NCBI GenBank assembly: GCA_016745315.1
Contig: CP066886.1
Coordinates: 1,147,501-1,211,500, forward strand
Source of the DNA: Arthrospira sp. PCC 9108
GTDB taxonomy: Bacteria; Cyanobacteriota; Cyanobacteriia; Cyanobacteriales; Microcoleaceae
DNA: 64,000 bases
Reading direction: 5' to 3'
In this document: positions 52,835 through 63,263 of the stretch, in pieces
How the letters are laid out: each line of letters starts with the position of its first letter
Position numbering within the stretch: position 1 is the first letter of the stretch
Translations under genes and position numbers: made by a program
The notes under the pieces: model-generated
What the model saw: the letters and a program-made list of their open reading frames with translations, nothing else
Database searches by the model: none
What the model was told of the DNA's origin: nothing

Positions 52835-53782
52835 GTGGCTAAAATTACTGTTTGTATTCCTACTTATAACCGGGTTCACCTGTTACAGATCGCCATCGCC
52901 AGTGTTCTGGATCAAACGGAACAGGATTTTGAGTTAATTGTCTGTGATGACGGTTCAACTGATGGGACGGTGGAGATTATGTCTCGCTATGAAGACCCGC
53001 GATTGCGCTATATTCGCCATCAGAAAAATATTGGCAAAAGTAATAATATGCGATCGGGTTTTGATGCAGCTACGGGGGATTATTTTATTAAATTTGATGA
53101 TGACGATCGCCTGACTCCTGAATTTCTCGAAAAAACCAGTGCAATTTTAGACCAAAACCCTACCGTTGATTTGGTGGGTACTGACCACTGGATAATTGAT
53201 ATTAACAATAACCGAGACCAAGCCGCCACAGATATTAACTCGGTCAAATGGGGACGCAGCGAACTCCCAGAAGGTATAGTTAAAAATCTGTTAGAAGTAG
53301 TATTTATTCAGCAAAGTTTTCAAATAGGAGCTACCCTCTGTCGTCGCCAAGCCTTAATTGATGTGGGGTATATGCGCCCAAATATTCAAAACTGCGAAGA
53401 TAATGATTTATTAGTGCGTCTCGCCTTAGCCGGAAAGCAGGGATATTATCTTCCCCAAAGGTTGATGGAGTATCGGGTTCATGCTGAACAACAAGGGTTA
53501 AACCGGGCTATTCCTTATTTACGAGATCAAATAACCTATTTAGAAAATTTCCAATTTACATCAGAAAAGCTGGAAAAAATTAGGCGATCGCGCCTATCTG
53601 AATCTCAACTTTTATTGGGGTTGCGACTGGTAGAAACAGGCGAAACGCAAGCCGGACGAGCCTTAATTGTAGCCGGACAATCAGCATCACTCCCCAAAGC
53701 CTGGACAGGGTTGGCTATTTCTGTGCTTCCTCAACCTTTACGGAAACAAATCTTTACCCTTCTACGACGGGCTAAAAGCTAA
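52835..53782 (+). CDS. GT2-family glycosyltransferase (315 aa)
   Basis: GT-A fold with KITVCIPTYNRVHLL, the nucleotide-binding VCDDGSTDGT and the DxD motif FDDDDRLTPEFLEK near residue 91. EDNDLLVRLALAGK is the catalytic-base region. A GTG start is used at 52835. Inverting transfer of a sugar onto a growing polysaccharide or protein glycan is typical. The C-terminal 70 residues are helical without membrane segments. It ends the glycosyltransferase run. Confidence 0.88.
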   Translation: MAKITVCIPTYNRVHLLQIAIASVLDQTEQDFELIVCDDGSTDGTVEIMSRYEDPRLRYIRHQKNIGKSNNMRSGFDAATGDYFIKFDDDDRLTPEFLEKTSAILDQNPTVDLVGTDHWIIDINNNRDQAATDINSVKWGRSELPEGIVKNLLEVVFIQQSFQIGATLCRRQALIDVGYMRPNIQNCEDNDLLVRLALAGKQGYYLPQRLMEYRVHAEQQGLNRAIPYLRDQITYLENFQFTSEKLEKIRRSRLSESQLLLGLRLVETGETQAGRALIVAGQSASLPKAWTGLAISVLPQPLRKQIFTLLRRAKS

Positions 53783-53881
53783 AATCGTCCCTAGGAGTTT
53801 AGGCTGTGATTGGTTTTGGTTAATTTACACCACCAGCCTAAACCCAACAGCTATAGGAGATGCTATGGTTATAATTAAAGT

Positions 53882-53966
53882 ATTACGGCTCGCCAAAATC
53901 GAGCTGAGAACCTAGCGCGTAAGTCAGTACCCTGCCATGCAGTTAGGTGGCTTCACGCTTTTTTTA
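53882..53966 (+). ncRNA. Candidate small RNA with intrinsic terminator
   Basis: TATAAT at 53870-53875 would start a transcript near 53882. Hairpin 1 is GCTCG/CGAGC (53888-53904). Hairpin 2 starts AGCGCGTAAG and ends CTTCACGCT (53914-53959) followed by seven Ts. No ORF. It is a free-standing unit of about 85 nt between the glycosyltransferase and the kinase gene. A cyanobacterial Yfr-type regulatory RNA is possible but no family motif was recognised; it could also be just the terminator of the upstream gene. Confidence 0.4.
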
Positions 53967-54058
53967 GTAGCAGCATAGATATAGATCGCCATTTTCACTA
54001 TTTCACTATTGATACAACCATACAACTAGAGAAACAGTAGAGACATTCAGGTTAGGTT

Positions 54059-57000
54059 ATGAATATTATTGCCAACTTACCCGGTTATCAAATCACAGAA
54101 GAGTTATATACAGGGAGTCGCACCCTAGTTTATAGAGGTATTCGTAGTAGTGATCAGCAACCTGTAGTTATCAAAATTTTACGACACGAATACCCTAATT
54201 TTAACGAACTTGTCCAATTTCGCCATCAATATACTATTGGCAAAAATCTCGACTTTCCCAGTATTGTTAAACCCTTAAATTTAGAGGTATATGGTAATAG
54301 CTATGCTTTAATTATGGAAGATGGTGGTGGAGTTTCCCTATCCCAATATTTAGAAACATCGCAAAATAAACATAGTAAATATCACTATTTTAATTTGGAG
54401 GATGTTCTGAAAATTGCTATTCAAATTGCGGAAACTCTAAATTATCTTTACCAAAATCGAGTAATCCACAAAGATATTAAACCGGCTAATATTCTAATTA
54501 ATCCAGATACTAAACAAGTTAAATTAATTGATTTTAGTATTTCTTCATTACTACCTTGGGAAGCGCCAGAAGTTGAAAATCCCAATGTTTTAGAGGGGAC
54601 ATTATCCTATATTTCTCCAGAACAAACAGGTCGCATGAATCGAGGGATAGATTATCGAAGCGATTTCTATTCCCTGGGAGTTACCTGCTATGAATTGCTG
54701 ACCGGAAAACTGCCGTTTAAATCGTCAGATGTGATGGAGTTAGTACATTGTCATCTTGCCAAACAACCCCGACCAATTCACGAAATCAACCCAAATATTC
54801 CTATAGTTATCTCAGAAATTGTTAGTAAACTGATGGCGAAAAATGCGGAAGATCGCTATCAGAGTGCCTTGGGAATTAAATATGATTTAGAGCAATGTTT
54901 ACATCAATTACAAGAAACAGGTAATATTGAGAGCTTTGCGATCGCACAACAAGACATAAGCGATCGCTTTATGATTCCCGAAAAACTCTATGGTCGAGAA
55001 GCGGAAGTTCAGCAACTATTAGCCGCCTTTGATAGAGTCAATATGAATCAAACTGAAATGATGCTAGTGGCGGGTTTTTCAGGAATTGGTAAAACTGCCG
55101 TTATCAACGAAGTTCATAAACCCATAGTCAGACAAAGAGGTTATTTTATTAAAGGTAAATATGACCAATTTAATCGTCATATACCTTTGGCTGCCTTTGT
55201 GCAAGCATTCCGGGATTTAATGGGTCAAATTTTATCAGAATCTGATTCTAAAATCCAAACCTGGAAAACCCATATTTTGGAAGCAGTGGGAGAAAATGGT
55301 CAAGTTTTGATTGATGTTATCCCTGAGTTAGAACATATCATTGGTCCGCAACCACCCGCCCTAGAATTATCAGGTAATGCTGCCCAAAATCGCTTTGATC
55401 TACTGTTTCACAAATTCCTGCAAGTTTTCACTAATAAAGAACATCCCCTGGTGATATTTTTAGATGATTGGCAATGGTCAGATTCAGCATCATTAAACCT
55501 ACTCAAGATGCTAATGCAAGAGACTCAAGGATATTTGTTAATCTTAGGAGCCTATCGAGATCATGAAGTTTCACCAGTACATCCGTTTATTTTAACAGTT
55601 AATGAGATCATCCAAACTGGAGCTACAGTTAATACAATTACCTTGTCACCTCTGCCAGAATTAGATATCAATCAGTTAGTAGCAGATACCCTGAATTGTC
55701 AATTATCTATAGCTAAATCCTTAGCTAAGTTGGTTTATCAAAAAACCCATGGTAATCCTTTCTTTGCTACCCAATTACTCAAGGCTTTACATGATGAAAA
55801 TTTAATTGTATTTGAGCCATCCAAGTCACCATTTAAACCGGAAGTCAGTCAAGGAGGATGGCAATATGATATTGCTAAAGTGCAAGCCTTAACTCTCACT
55901 GATGATGTGGTAGAGTTCATGGCATTACAATTACAGAAATTGCCTAAAGATACTCAAGATATTTTAAAGTTAGCCGCCTGTATTGGGGCAGATTTTGATT
56001 TCAATACTTTAGCAATTGTTAGTCAGAAGCCAACCAATGTAACGGCTGTAGCTTTATGGAAAGCACTACAAGAAGGTTTAATCATTCCGACTACTAAAGT
56101 TTATAAATTTTTGGCTGAATCCGAAGATCAAGAAGTTTTGAATAGTGCAGCTAATCCTACCTATAGATTTTTGCACGATCGCATTCAACAAGCTAGTTAT
56201 TCTTTAATTCATGACGACCAAAAACAAGCCACTCATCTGCAAATCGGACAATTACTACAGCACAATTTATCACCGACAGAAGCAGAAGAAAAATTGTTTG
56301 ATATTGTCGGTCATTTGAATTTAGGTCATGGTTTAATAACCGATACCAAAGAACGGGAAACCTTAGCTCAAATCAACTTATCAGCAGCAAAAAAAGCCAG
56401 AAATTCTACAGCTTATGTGGCTGCGAGAAATTTTGTCGAAACAGGACTAGAGTTACTGGCTGCTGACTGTTGGCAAAGTCAGTATAAATTAACTTTAAAT
56501 ATTTATGTTTCTGCTACCGAAGTCGCCTACTTAAATGCTGATTTTGAGAGGATGGAAAAGCTGTCAACTATAGTGCTAAAATCTGCTAAATATATCCTTG
56601 ATAAGGTTAAAATTTACGAGATTAAAATCAATGCACTAACGGCTCAGAGTCGGATGTTAGAAGCGATCGCTGTAGCGGACAATGCACTTAAAGAACTAGG
56701 AGTTGAGTTTTCATCCCAACCTGATGAAGCCTTAACCGCGAAAACATTAGCAACTATTTCTCAGCAACTAGAAGGTAAAAAAATTGAGGATTTAGTGAAC
56801 TTGCCAGTTATGGAAGATCCAGAAACCTTGGCGGCTATGGAACTCTTAGGAATTTTGTTTGCTCCCATTTTCTTAGGAAATCCTACTATACTACCCTTGC
56901 TGGGGTTCACTATGGTTAATCTATCTCTGAGGTTTGGTAATGCACCTATATCAACCATTGGTTATGCAATTTATGGTATGGTACTTTCCGCATTTTTAGG

Positions 57001-59899
57001 AGAGGTAAAAAAAGGTTATCAATTTGGGCGAGTAGCCTTAATATTACTGGATAAGTTTAATGTCCGAAAATTAAAAGCCCTCACCTTACTGCTATTTGGT
57101 ACTTTTCTTCAGCATCGTCAAGAACCATTAAGATCCGCCATTCCCACCCTCAAAGATGGTTATATGTCAGCCATAGAAACTGGTCAAATTCTCTATGCTG
57201 GTTATAATATATTTAACTACTTTTATGATAATTTCTTCGCGGGAGTGCGGCTAGATGATTGGGAACCAGAAATTGATAATTACTGTGTAGTTTTAGAGAA
57301 AGCCAAACAAGATTCTCCCCTGACCTACCTGAAGATTAAAAAGCAGATGGTGTATAATTTTAGGGAAATTGTCGATTCACCCGATTTATTGAAGGGGAAC
57401 GACTACAATGAAATAGTGATGATTCCTAAGCATCATCATGATAATGAATTAACGGCTCTGGCTGTGGTATATATTTATAAATTGATTCTTGCTTATCTGT
57501 TTGGTGAATATCATAATGCTGAGGAATATATTTCTCAAGCTGACCAATATTTGATGGCAGTAGGGGGGACAATTTATATTCCGGTTTTCCATTTCTATGC
57601 TGGTTTAACCTATTTGGCTTTATGTTCCACAAATTCAAAAATTGACCAACAGCATAGTCTGGATATGGTCAAAATTCATCAGGAAAAATTATCTGAATGG
57701 GCAGAGTCTTCCCCCACAAATCATCAGCATAAAGTTGATTTGTTAGCGGCTGAAAAATGTCGATTATTCGGAGACAAAGCAGAGGCTATTGATTTATACG
57801 ATCGCGCTATTACCGGAGCCAAAGAGAACAAGTATATCCAAGAAGAAGCCTTAGCTAATGAACTAGCGACTAAATTTTACCTAAATTGGGGTAAAGCTAA
57901 AGTTGCCGCTGGGTATATGCAAGATGCCTATTATGGTTATGCTAAATGGGGTGCAAAAGCTAAAATTGCCGATTTAGAAAAACGCTATCCTAAACTGCTG
58001 AACCCGATTTTACAACGACCTCGTGCTACTAATTTATTCAAGGAAACTATTGCCAGGGGTATGATGACTTCCACCAATACTTCTAGTAGCATTTCCGAAA
58101 TCTTAGATTTAGCAACTTTGCTGCAATCATCTCAAGCTATTTCTAGTGAAATTGAATTAGATAAACTGATTAATAATTTGTTAAAAATAGTCATTAATAA
58201 TGCTGGTGCTAATAAGTGTGTATTGCTGCTGAAACAAGATAATAAATTTAATGTGGTTGCCATATTAGAACCAGGAAATCCACCTAGAATATTGCCATCA
58301 ATACCCCTAGAATCTAGTCAAGATTTGCCGATTAGTGTAGTTAATAATGTTAAACGTACTGGCAAGCCTTTAGTCCTGGTAGATGCCAGAATAAATTCCA
58401 GGTTTTATGCGGATACCTATATCCAAAATAACCATCCTAAAAGTGTTATCTGTATCCCCATTCTCAATCAAGGTAAGTTGATGGGAATTTTGTATTTGGA
58501 AAATAATTTAACTGTGGGAGCCTTTACGAGCGATCGCGTTGAGTTACTCAAATTTCTCTGTTCTCAAGCTGCTATTTCTCTGGAAAACGGGCGACTTTAT
58601 GAGGAATCACAGAATTATAATCATCAACTGAAACAATATGTAGAAAAACTAGAATTAAGTGAAGCGCGTTATCGTTATTTAGCCACTGCTACATCTCAAA
58701 TTATCTGGCTGGCTAGTCCTGAAGGAGAAAACCTAGATACAGTTCACTGGATTGCATATACTGGACAAACCCTGGAAGAAGTCAAGGGAAGGGGATGGCT
58801 GAACGCTTTGCACCCTGATGATCTCCCTCACACTACTAAAGTGTGGCAAAAAGCGGTGGAAACTAAGAGTTTATATAAGACCGAATACCGCATTCGTGGC
58901 GCTGATGGTATTTACCGTTATTTTGCTGTTCAAGGAGTCCCTATTTTGGCAGAAGATGGCAGTGTTAAAGAATGGATTGGCACTTGCACTGATATTGATG
59001 CGCGCAGACGTGCTGAAAATAAACTGCGTGAAAAATCTCAGCAGTTAGAGCAAACTTTACAGGAACTACAAACTATGCAACTGCAACTAGTGCAGAATGA
59101 AAAAATGTCAGCTTTAGGAAATTTGGTGGCAGGTGTTGCCCACGAAATTAACAATCCAGTGGGTTGTATTAAGTGCAATATTCCCCCCGTGATTAATTAT
59201 ATTAAAGATTTGTTAGGTTTGATTGATTTATACCAACAAAAATATCCAGATCCCGATGAGGACATTACAGATGAAATGGAAACGATAGAACTGGATTATA
59301 TCCGAGAAGATTTGCCGAAATTAATTAGAGCAATGCGGGAGGCAGTGGGACGCATTCAAGACCTAAGTGTGAGTTTAAGAACTTTCTCCCGTGCGGATAC
59401 CGATCGCCCTGTTGCTTGCAATATTCACGATGGCATTGATAGTACATTGATGATTCTGAAGCATCGCTTAAAAGCCAACCAGATGCGCCCAGAAATTCAA
59501 GTAATTAAGGAATATGGTAATCTGCCAAATATTAAATGTTATGCTGGACAGTTAAATCAGGTATTTATGAATATTTTGAGTAATGCTATTGATGCTTTAG
59601 ATGAATCAAATAAAGGGCGAGATTATGGGGAAATTAATAATCAAATTTTGGTGAAAACTGAGTTATCAGGTGACGGAAACTATGCAAGAATTCGGATTCA
59701 AGATAATGGGGTAGGTATTAGTGATGCTGTGAAAGTTAAAATATTTGAGCATTTATTTACTACCAAAAATGTTGGTAAAGGTACTGGTTTGGGATTGGCG
59801 ATCGCTAGACAAATTGTAGTTGATAAACACTCTGGGATGCTGGAAGTAAATTCGACTGTAGGTGAAGGTACAGAATTTGTGATTTCTATTCCTTGTTAA
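54059..59899 (+). CDS. Trifunctional Ser/Thr kinase - ATPase - GAF/PAS - histidine kinase (1946 aa)
   Basis: Domain order: Ser/Thr kinase (residues 8-270; Lys in VVIKILRHEY, catalytic RVIHKDIKPANIL near 137, LIDFSISS as DFG-like, TLSYISPEQTGRMN activation loop). Then a predicted AAA/STAND ATPase (300-560; GFSGIGKTAVI near 341, VIFLDDWQWSD) and TPR-like helical region (700-1290), GAF (about 1375-1530), PAS (1540-1660) and histidine kinase (phospho-His in VAHEINNPV near 1694, N box, G box GKGTGLGLAIARQ near 1904). This matches the HstK-like architecture of filamentous cyanobacteria. Cytosolic, no membrane helix. It should couple Ser/Thr and His phosphorylation. Its receiver partner is not in the window. 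Followed 54 bp later by another kinase. Confidence 0.93.
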   Translation: MNIIANLPGYQITEELYTGSRTLVYRGIRSSDQQPVVIKILRHEYPNFNELVQFRHQYTIGKNLDFPSIVKPLNLEVYGNSYALIMEDGGGVSLSQYLETSQNKHSKYHYFNLEDVLKIAIQIAETLNYLYQNRVIHKDIKPANILINPDTKQVKLIDFSISSLLPWEAPEVENPNVLEGTLSYISPEQTGRMNRGIDYRSDFYSLGVTCYELLTGKLPFKSSDVMELVHCHLAKQPRPIHEINPNIPIVISEIVSKLMAKNAEDRYQSALGIKYDLEQCLHQLQETGNIESFAIAQQDISDRFMIPEKLYGREAEVQQLLAAFDRVNMNQTEMMLVAGFSGIGKTAVINEVHKPIVRQRGYFIKGKYDQFNRHIPLAAFVQAFRDLMGQILSESDSKIQTWKTHILEAVGENGQVLIDVIPELEHIIGPQPPALELSGNAAQNRFDLLFHKFLQVFTNKEHPLVIFLDDWQWSDSASLNLLKMLMQETQGYLLILGAYRDHEVSPVHPFILTVNEIIQTGATVNTITLSPLPELDINQLVADTLNCQLSIAKSLAKLVYQKTHGNPFFATQLLKALHDENLIVFEPSKSPFKPEVSQGGWQYDIAKVQALTLTDDVVEFMALQLQKLPKDTQDILKLAACIGADFDFNTLAIVSQKPTNVTAVALWKALQEGLIIPTTKVYKFLAESEDQEVLNSAANPTYRFLHDRIQQASYSLIHDDQKQATHLQIGQLLQHNLSPTEAEEKLFDIVGHLNLGHGLITDTKERETLAQINLSAAKKARNSTAYVAARNFVETGLELLAADCWQSQYKLTLNIYVSATEVAYLNADFERMEKLSTIVLKSAKYILDKVKIYEIKINALTAQSRMLEAIAVADNALKELGVEFSSQPDEALTAKTLATISQQLEGKKIEDLVNLPVMEDPETLAAMELLGILFAPIFLGNPTILPLLGFTMVNLSLRFGNAPISTIGYAIYGMVLSAFLGEVKKGYQFGRVALILLDKFNVRKLKALTLLLFGTFLQHRQEPLRSAIPTLKDGYMSAIETGQILYAGYNIFNYFYDNFFAGVRLDDWEPEIDNYCVVLEKAKQDSPLTYLKIKKQMVYNFREIVDSPDLLKGNDYNEIVMIPKHHHDNELTALAVVYIYKLILAYLFGEYHNAEEYISQADQYLMAVGGTIYIPVFHFYAGLTYLALCSTNSKIDQQHSLDMVKIHQEKLSEWAESSPTNHQHKVDLLAAEKCRLFGDKAEAIDLYDRAITGAKENKYIQEEALANELATKFYLNWGKAKVAAGYMQDAYYGYAKWGAKAKIADLEKRYPKLLNPILQRPRATNLFKETIARGMMTSTNTSSSISEILDLATLLQSSQAISSEIELDKLINNLLKIVINNAGANKCVLLLKQDNKFNVVAILEPGNPPRILPSIPLESSQDLPISVVNNVKRTGKPLVLVDARINSRFYADTYIQNNHPKSVICIPILNQGKLMGILYLENNLTVGAFTSDRVELLKFLCSQAAISLENGRLYEESQNYNHQLKQYVEKLELSEARYRYLATATSQIIWLASPEGENLDTVHWIAYTGQTLEEVKGRGWLNALHPDDLPHTTKVWQKAVETKSLYKTEYRIRGADGIYRYFAVQGVPILAEDGSVKEWIGTCTDIDARRRAENKLREKSQQLEQTLQELQTMQLQLVQNEKMSALGNLVAGVAHEINNPVGCIKCNIPPVINYIKDLLGLIDLYQQKYPDPDEDITDEMETIELDYIREDLPKLIRAMREAVGRIQDLSVSLRTFSRADTDRPVACNIHDGIDSTLMILKHRLKANQMRPEIQVIKEYGNLPNIKCYAGQLNQVFMNILSNAIDALDESNKGRDYGEINNQILVKTELSGDGNYARIRIQDNGVGISDAVKVKIFEHLFTTKNVGKGTGLGLAIARQIVVDKHSGMLEVNSTVGEGTEFVISIPC

Positions 59900-59952
59900 T
59901 TGTTTCAGATGGTTGATGATTGCCAATTGTCCTATATCCCAGATATTTTTCG

Positions 59953-62900
59953 ATGAAATTAAAGCAAAAAATCGCCGCCACCTATATCGCTACCCTATCC
60001 ATTGCTATCACCGGAACTACTATCGGTTTAATGGTGGGTCATTACTATCAAAAAAAGGCTATAATCAACCGGGATGCTGTGGTTCAACAATACGCACTTC
60101 TGAACCACTTGCAAGTTAAGATATTGTACAACCGACCTGGTAAACAACTGTCTCCCTATCTGCCAGATCCAGAGGGATTTCGGGAAGCTATTAATGCCTT
60201 TATCCAAAGGTTAGATGAAATTAGTAATTTGCTAACAGAATATGAAAAACTTGCTCAGGATACCAAAACGCCTGAACTGGAATTACTATTTTCTGAATAT
60301 CAGGAAACCGTGGCTATTTTTGCTGAAAGATTAAACATATTTGCTACAGCAGTAGAACGATTGAATTTTGCAGACAACCAAATACAAGCAGCACAGCAAG
60401 AGTTAATCGAACTTATCCAAAGCCCAGAATTTGCTGATTTTATCGGATTCCCCGACCAGCTAACTGATGTAACTAATCGTACTCAAGAACAGCTACAACT
60501 GGCGGAATTAGAGTTAGCACAATCCCAAAATTTTCGCAATTATATTGCTACCAATAGCCTGCTATTATCGGTAGCGATCGCATCTTTAGCCGGAATGCTT
60601 CTCAGTCGAGCGATCGCTCGTCAGGAATTAGCCAATCAAGCTGAACGCGAACGATTACAATTAGCTTTAGAATCTGCCAATATCCTCAGTTGGGAATGGA
60701 ACCCACAAACCCAACAAGTATATTTTGATAGTCGTTGGAAAACCATATTAGGCTACCAAGATGATGAAATTAATGATTCCTTAGAATCATGGGAAAGTCG
60801 TGTACATCCAGAGGATATAGAGTTAGTTCATGAACAAATCCAAAAACACATCCGAGGTGAAATACCAATTTATGAAAATGAACATCGCCTGCGCTGCAAA
60901 GATGGTTCCTATAGATGGAATTTTGCCAGGGGTAAAGTGGTAGAGTGGAATCAGCAAGGAAAACCCATCAGGTTTATTGGCATTAATTATGATATTTCCG
61001 ATCGCAAAGAAGCTGAAAATAAATTGCGTGAGAGTCAAGGAATTTGGCGAACTCTATGTGATGTAACTCCTGCGGCGATCGCCATGTTTGATACTCAGAT
61101 GCGATACCTAGTCGCTAACAAGGCCTGGTATCAACAATATGGCTTAGAAAATCAAGAAATTATTGGGCGATCGCACTATGAAATTTTCCCCGATGTTCCT
61201 CAAAATTGGAAAGATATTCATAGCCGTTGTTTAACAGGAGTAACCGAGAAATCCGAAGCCGATTTATGGATGCGTGATGATGGAGGTTCAGACTGGGTAT
61301 GTTGGGAAATTCGTCCTTGGATTGATCGGAATGGGAACATTGGTGGCTTATTGATGTATACAGAAGTCATTACCGAACGCAAAGCCAATGAAATCACCCT
61401 TTCCGAACTTAGTCAACAATTAAAAAAAGCCCAAGAAGTTGCCCATTTAGGTTACTGGTCTTTTGATATTACCACCAAAAAAATTACTTGGTCTGAAGAG
61501 GTTTTTCACATTTTTGGCTTAGACCCAGACCAAGGAGAGCCAAGTTTTGAGCAAAATCTCCAACTTTATCACCCCGAAGATCGTGACTTCTTTTTAGAGA
61601 GAGTTGCGGAAGCTAACCAAGGAATTCCTCAAAACTTTGACGCGCGTATTATCCGTCCTAATGGAGAAATTCGCTATACCAATAGTCGCATTGAATTAGA
61701 GTTTCGGGATAGTCAACTGGTGCGGATGTTTGGCATTGTCATAGATATAACCGATCGCCAAACAGAAGAAGCCTTACGTTCTCTGCTCACCCGCACTCAA
61801 CTGTTAAATCATATTAGCACAGAAATTCGCAATTCCCTCAACTTAGACACAATTTTACAAAATGCAGTTAATGCAATTTTTGCGGAACTGAAAGTAGATA
61901 TTTGTAGCTTTGGTTGGTATAACAATCATTCTGATTCCACCATCTGGGAAGTAGTAAATGAGCAGAAAAAGCCGGAATTTCCCAGTTGGATTGGTCATTA
62001 TCAATTAACAAATTTTCCCCGGCTATTTGAAATGATCATCAAGGAAGAATTCTATAGTTTGGATATTAGAAAATCAGAAGATAAAGAAGAAGTGGATTTT
62101 TGTCAGGGTATGGGGATTACACTTTATTTAGCCTTACCCATTCATACAGCCAGCAAAATTGGCGCTTTTGAATTAGGTCGTAGCCAGGGAGATGAACCTT
62201 GGCAAGACGATGAGATTGACCTATTAAAAAACATTGCTAATCAAGTGGCGATCGCTATTCAACAAGCCCAACTTTATCAAGAATCCGAAGCCAAAAGCCA
62301 AGAAATTCAACGTGCTTATCGAGAACTTCAAAATACCCAAATCCAGTTAATTCAATCAGAAAAAATGTCAAGTTTGGGTCAATTAGTTGCCGGGGTTGCC
62401 CATGAAATCAACAACCCAGTTAGTTTTATTTATGGCAACTTAACCCACACCTGTCAATATACCGATGATTTATTATCCCTACTCCAATTATATCAACAAT
62501 CTTATCCAGAAAATCCCACCCATATTAACGATTTTATCCAAGACATTGATTTAGATTTTATTAAAGAAGATTTACCCAAAATCATTAATTCCATGAAAAC
62601 CGGAGCCGAGCGAATTCGTGATATTGTCAAATCCCTGCGAACCTTCTCCCGCTTAGACGAAGCTGAATTAAAAGCAGTAGACCTTCATGAAAATTTAGAA
62701 AGCACCCTAATTATCTTACAAAATCGGTTAAATGGGAGAGCCGGAAATACCCCCATAGAAGTGATTAAAGATTATGGTTATTTACCACATTATGAATGTT
62801 ATATTGGCTTATTAAATCAGGTATTTATGAATTTATTAGCCAATGCTATACAGGCTATTGAGGAGCGACAAAATTATCAAACAGACCCCGATTATGCTGG

Positions 62901-63156
62901 TAAAATAACCATTACTACATCTTTAGATTTACTGGCTATATTAATTTCCATTAAAGATAATGGCATCGGTATGAGTCCAGAAGTTCAAGGCAAAATTTTT
63001 AACCCATTTTTTACCACCAAACCCATTGGTCAAGGCACAGGCATGGGATTACCCACCAGCTATCAGATTATCACCCAAAATCACCGGGGCGAGTTAAATT
63101 TTACCTCAGTGTTGGGGGAAGGAAGCGAATTTATGATTAAGCTACCCCTGAGTTGA
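59953..63156 (+). CDS. Membrane-bound PAS/GAF sensor histidine kinase (1067 aa)
   Basis: I prefer the ATG at 59953 (MKLKQKIAATYIATLSIAIT) to an in-frame upstream start, because the first transmembrane helix begins at once. The periplasmic/extracytoplasmic loop spans about residues 30-195 and a second helix lies near 200-222. Three PAS domains (about 230-345, 360-480, 490-600; WNPQTQQVYFD, HPEDRDFF, ITDRQTEE), then GAF (615-775), DHp with phospho-His in AGVAHEINNPVSFI near 815, and HATPase (VFMNLLANAIQAI N box, GQGTGMGLPTSYQ near 1027). The last 250 residues resemble those of the preceding 1946-aa kinase, suggesting local duplication of the kinase module. The signal is unknown. Confidence 0.9.
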   Translation: MKLKQKIAATYIATLSIAITGTTIGLMVGHYYQKKAIINRDAVVQQYALLNHLQVKILYNRPGKQLSPYLPDPEGFREAINAFIQRLDEISNLLTEYEKLAQDTKTPELELLFSEYQETVAIFAERLNIFATAVERLNFADNQIQAAQQELIELIQSPEFADFIGFPDQLTDVTNRTQEQLQLAELELAQSQNFRNYIATNSLLLSVAIASLAGMLLSRAIARQELANQAERERLQLALESANILSWEWNPQTQQVYFDSRWKTILGYQDDEINDSLESWESRVHPEDIELVHEQIQKHIRGEIPIYENEHRLRCKDGSYRWNFARGKVVEWNQQGKPIRFIGINYDISDRKEAENKLRESQGIWRTLCDVTPAAIAMFDTQMRYLVANKAWYQQYGLENQEIIGRSHYEIFPDVPQNWKDIHSRCLTGVTEKSEADLWMRDDGGSDWVCWEIRPWIDRNGNIGGLLMYTEVITERKANEITLSELSQQLKKAQEVAHLGYWSFDITTKKITWSEEVFHIFGLDPDQGEPSFEQNLQLYHPEDRDFFLERVAEANQGIPQNFDARIIRPNGEIRYTNSRIELEFRDSQLVRMFGIVIDITDRQTEEALRSLLTRTQLLNHISTEIRNSLNLDTILQNAVNAIFAELKVDICSFGWYNNHSDSTIWEVVNEQKKPEFPSWIGHYQLTNFPRLFEMIIKEEFYSLDIRKSEDKEEVDFCQGMGITLYLALPIHTASKIGAFELGRSQGDEPWQDDEIDLLKNIANQVAIAIQQAQLYQESEAKSQEIQRAYRELQNTQIQLIQSEKMSSLGQLVAGVAHEINNPVSFIYGNLTHTCQYTDDLLSLLQLYQQSYPENPTHINDFIQDIDLDFIKEDLPKIINSMKTGAERIRDIVKSLRTFSRLDEAELKAVDLHENLESTLIILQNRLNGRAGNTPIEVIKDYGYLPHYECYIGLLNQVFMNLLANAIQAIEERQNYQTDPDYAGKITITTSLDLLAILISIKDNGIGMSPEVQGKIFNPFFTTKPIGQGTGMGLPTSYQIITQNHRGELNFTSVLGEGSEFMIKLPLS

Positions 63157-63263
63157 GATAGCCTCTGACAAATCCCAGATCCCCTTAATTCTCCTCAATC
63201 CCGCAGTCAAGACCCTATACTAATCACCATTGCTTATGGAGTTTTACCTTGAATATCTTATTT

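Noticed and set aside
59920..59952. Upstream start for the second sensor kinase
   Set aside because: It would add residues before the first membrane helix without a ribosome site; the ATG at 59953 leads directly into the helix.
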